Shown one piece after another: positions 12,093 to 14,066 of a stretch of 14,066 nt of DNA. A model generated the notes under the pieces. It was given only the letters and a program-made list of their open reading frames with translations. It was not told the DNA's origin and ran no database searches. The stretch is from NCBI GenBank assembly GCA_021826035.1, contig JAKBBE010000033.1, positions 1 through 14,066 of the forward strand. The letters are read 5' to 3'. The translations under genes were made by a program, and so were the position numbers. The first letter of the stretch is position 1, and every line of letters begins with the position of its first letter. The DNA is from Pseudomonadota bacterium (GTDB lineage Bacteria > Pseudomonadota > Gammaproteobacteria > Steroidobacterales > Steroidobacteraceae).

Positions 12093-14066
12093 TCAGGCGT
12101 CCGCGCGCGCCGGCTCCGGGGCAATCTCCCCGGCGGCCTCGCACAGCGCCCGCACCGCCTCGGCCGAATCGAGCGCCAGCGCCGCGCGTGCGAGCCCGTT
12201 GCATTGCGCAAGCGTCAGTTGACCGATGGACGTCTTCAGGCGCGGGATAAGCGAGGGCACGCAGGACAACTCGTGCACACCGAGTCCGATCAGCACCGCT
12301 GCGGCGGCCGGGTCGGAGGCCAGTCCGCCGCACACCGCGGTGCGCCGGCCGGCCGCGCGCGCCGCCTCGGCGGTGCGTCCGATCAGCCGCAGCACAGCCG
12401 GGTGCAGCGCGTCGAGCCGCGCAGCCAGCTGCGGGTGACCGCGATCCATGGCCAGGGTGTACTGGGTCAGATCGTTCGTACCGATGGAGAAGAAGTCGAC
12501 CTCACCGGCGAGCGCATCGGCGAGCAGCGCGCAGGCCGGCGTCTCGACCATCACGCCGAGCTCGATCGGCACGTGCCGCCCGATGCGCCGGCAGGCCTCG
12601 TCGACACGCGCGCGCACCGCGCGGACTTCGGCGAGGTCGGTGATCATCGGCAGCAGCAGCCGGCATTGTCCGATCGGCTCGACGGCGAGCACGGCCCGCA
12701 GCTGCGCATCGAGCAGGTCCTCCCGCCACAGGCTGGTGCGAATGCCGCGCAGCCCGAGCGCCGGATTCTCCTCCGCAGGGAGCGGCAGATACGGAATCGG
12801 TTTGTCGCCGCCGATATCGAGCGTGCGGATGGTGAGCGGCCGGCCGCCGAGCGCGGCGGCAATCCGCTGGTACACAGCACGCTGCTCAGCCTCCGTCGGG
12901 GCCTCGAGCCGATCGAGGAACAGAAACTCCGTGCGCAGCAGTCCGCAGCCTTCCGCGCCGTTGCGCACCGCGAGCTCGGCGTCGGCGAGCGAGCCGAGGT
13001 TGGCGAGCACCTCGATGCGCGTTCCGTCGGCCATGCGGCACTCGCGCTGGGCGGCAGCCCGCTCGCGCTCGCGCCGCTCGGCGGCCCGCTCGAGCTGCCG
13101 GCGCGCCCCCGCCAGGGACTGCTCGCCGGGGTCGACCTGCAGCTGCCCGGTCTCGGCATCGAGCACGAGCGCGGTGCCCGGGGCGATTGCCCGCACTGGC
13201 GGACCCAGGGCGACCAGGGCCGGGATGCCGGCGGCGGCGGCGAGGATCGACACGTGCGAGGTGGCCCCGCCGGCGGCCAGGCAGATCCCGCCCAGCGTGC
13301 CGGCCTCGAGTCCGACGAGCTGCGAGGGCAGCAGCTCCTCGGCGATGAGTATCGATCCGGGCGGCAGCGGCTCGCCCCGCGCGACGGATTCCCCGGCGAG
13401 CGCGAGCAGCACCTGGCGCTGCACATCGATCAGATCATCGACCCGCTCGGCCATGCGCGCATCCTCGAGGGCGCGCAGCGCCTCGATGCTCACGCCGATC
13501 GCCGCCCGCCAGGCGAATGCGGCGCTCTTGCCTTGCCCGATGTGCTCGAGCGCGAGCCGCTCGAGCTGCGGATCCTCGAGCAGCGCCAGATGCGCAGCGA
13601 GGATCTCGGCCGCCGCGCCGGTGGCCGCGCCGAGCGAGCGCTCCAGGCCGGCGCGAACCTCCTCGCGGGCGCGACGCAGTTCGGCGGTTTCCCGCGCGAT
13701 GCCGCTTCCCGCTTCCACCACGTCGATGTCGCGCTGCTCGAGCCGCGCAGCCGGACCGACCGCAAAGCCCCGGCTCGCGACCACGCCGCGCAATACCGCC
13801 CCCGCGGCGGGCGCAACGGGAATCACGAGCCCTTGCGCCGGAACCGGCGCAGCGCGAGCGGCGACCGACGGCGCGTGCCGCGACAGCAGCGCCGCGAGCG
13901 CCTCGAGCGCATCGTGCGCATCGGGTCCGCGGGCCTGGATGTGGACCTCCGCGTCCCGGCGCACGCCGAGCGTCATCAGGGCCGTGGCGCTGCGGGCATC
14001 GGCGAGCCGCCCCGCGAAACGAACGTGCACCTGGGCCCGAAGCCCCTTCAGCCCGGCGGCCATCTG
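12093..14066 (-). CDS. Multiphosphoryl transfer protein, HPr-enzyme I fusion (5' partial)
   Basis: The visible part carries phosphate from phosphoenolpyruvate to the PTS. The frame is open to the window edge; the Met at 14063 is internal, because the sequence there already aligns with the middle of HPr. The first 65 or so visible residues are the C-terminal HPr part, including the regulatory-Ser region ARSATALMTLGV. The HPr active His lies beyond the window, and an EIIA domain may too, since EIIA-HPr-EI fusions occur beside nagE in related bacteria. Enzyme I runs from about residue 90 of the visible part: active His270 in GGATSHVSILA, TIRTLDIGGDKPIPY with LGLRGIR (PEP binding), ELGVMVETPA, DFFSIGTNDLTQYTLAMDR, and the catalytic Cys578 in VCGG. 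The protein is very Ala- and Arg-rich and GC is high (83% in 13081-13140). It is followed by nagE. Confidence 0.93.
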   Translation of the reverse strand, partial: QMAAGLKGLRAQVHVRFAGRLADARSATALMTLGVRRDAEVHIQARGPDAHDALEALAALLSRHAPSVAARAAPVPAQGLVIPVAPAAGAVLRGVVASRGFAVGPAARLEQRDIDVVEAGSGIARETAELRRAREEVRAGLERSLGAATGAAAEILAAHLALLEDPQLERLALEHIGQGKSAAFAWRAAIGVSIEALRALEDARMAERVDDLIDVQRQVLLALAGESVARGEPLPPGSILIAEELLPSQLVGLEAGTLGGICLAAGGATSHVSILAAAAGIPALVALGPPVRAIAPGTALVLDAETGQLQVDPGEQSLAGARRQLERAAERRERERAAAQRECRMADGTRIEVLANLGSLADAELAVRNGAEGCGLLRTEFLFLDRLEAPTEAEQRAVYQRIAAALGGRPLTIRTLDIGGDKPIPYLPLPAEENPALGLRGIRTSLWREDLLDAQLRAVLAVEPIGQCRLLLPMITDLAEVRAVRARVDEACRRIGRHVPIELGVMVETPACALLADALAGEVDFFSIGTNDLTQYTLAMDRGHPQLAARLDALHPAVLRLIGRTAEAARAAGRRTAVCGGLASDPAAAAVLIGLGVHELSCVPSLIPRLKTSIGQLTLAQCNGLARAALALDSAEAVRALCEAAGEIAPEPARADA

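Noticed and set aside
11006..12250. Long plus-strand open frame of 414 codons opposite nagE
   Set aside because: It is the antisense shadow of a high-GC gene. Its translation is a repetitive charged mix (Arg, Glu, His, Gln) with no domain, while nagE on the other strand matches its family along its whole length.
14061..14063. ATG near the window edge as the start of the enzyme I gene
   Set aside because: The residues after it align with the middle of HPr, so the true start and the HPr active His lie outside the window.

Overview
The window carries a complete proteobacterial lasso-peptide locus of the isopeptidase type, followed by part of an N-acetylglucosamine phosphotransferase (PTS) operon. 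TonB-dependent import, FecI/FecR signalling, a fused HPr-enzyme I next to a GlcNAc EIICB, and high GC suggest a high-GC Gram-negative proteobacterium. A gammaproteobacterium near Xanthomonadales, Nevskiales or Steroidobacterales is my guess; no marker here fixes the taxon.

Plus strand, 227-3171: a doubtful 59-residue ORF whose end resembles a lasso leader; a 30-residue lasso precursor (418-510) with predicted core GFAPETIENGVELGQKQL; a perfect 13-bp hairpin closed by a UUCG tetraloop; a fused RRE-plus-protease B protein (586-1293); and an asparagine-synthetase-like lasso cyclase with a TTG start (1303-3171).

Minus strand, read from 10007 down to 3059: a FecI-type ECF sigma factor, a FecR-type anti-sigma sensor, a TonB-dependent receptor with an N-terminal STN signalling domain, and a prolyl-oligopeptidase-family lasso isopeptidase. 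The sigma/FecR and receptor/isopeptidase pairs overlap by 4 nt. The isopeptidase gene runs 113 bp antisense into the 3' end of the cyclase gene. No ABC exporter (D gene) is present. The simplest model is that the peptide is made by A, B and C, leaves by a route not encoded here, is sensed and re-imported by the receptor with FecR and the sigma factor, and is linearised by the isopeptidase. This matches astexin-type clusters; a nutrient- or metal-scavenging role is inference.

Minus strand, 14066 down to 10274: the 3' part of an HPr-enzyme I fusion (cut by the window edge), then nagE (EIICB plus a degenerate second EIIB domain).

Points that stand out: the precursor leader is only 12 residues long; the position expected for the isopeptidase catalytic Asp is Asn; the catalytic acid of B appears to be Glu; and base composition shifts near 8330, inside the 3' end of fecR, so that the cassette from precursor to receptor looks compositionally foreign while fecI/fecR and the PTS genes look native.
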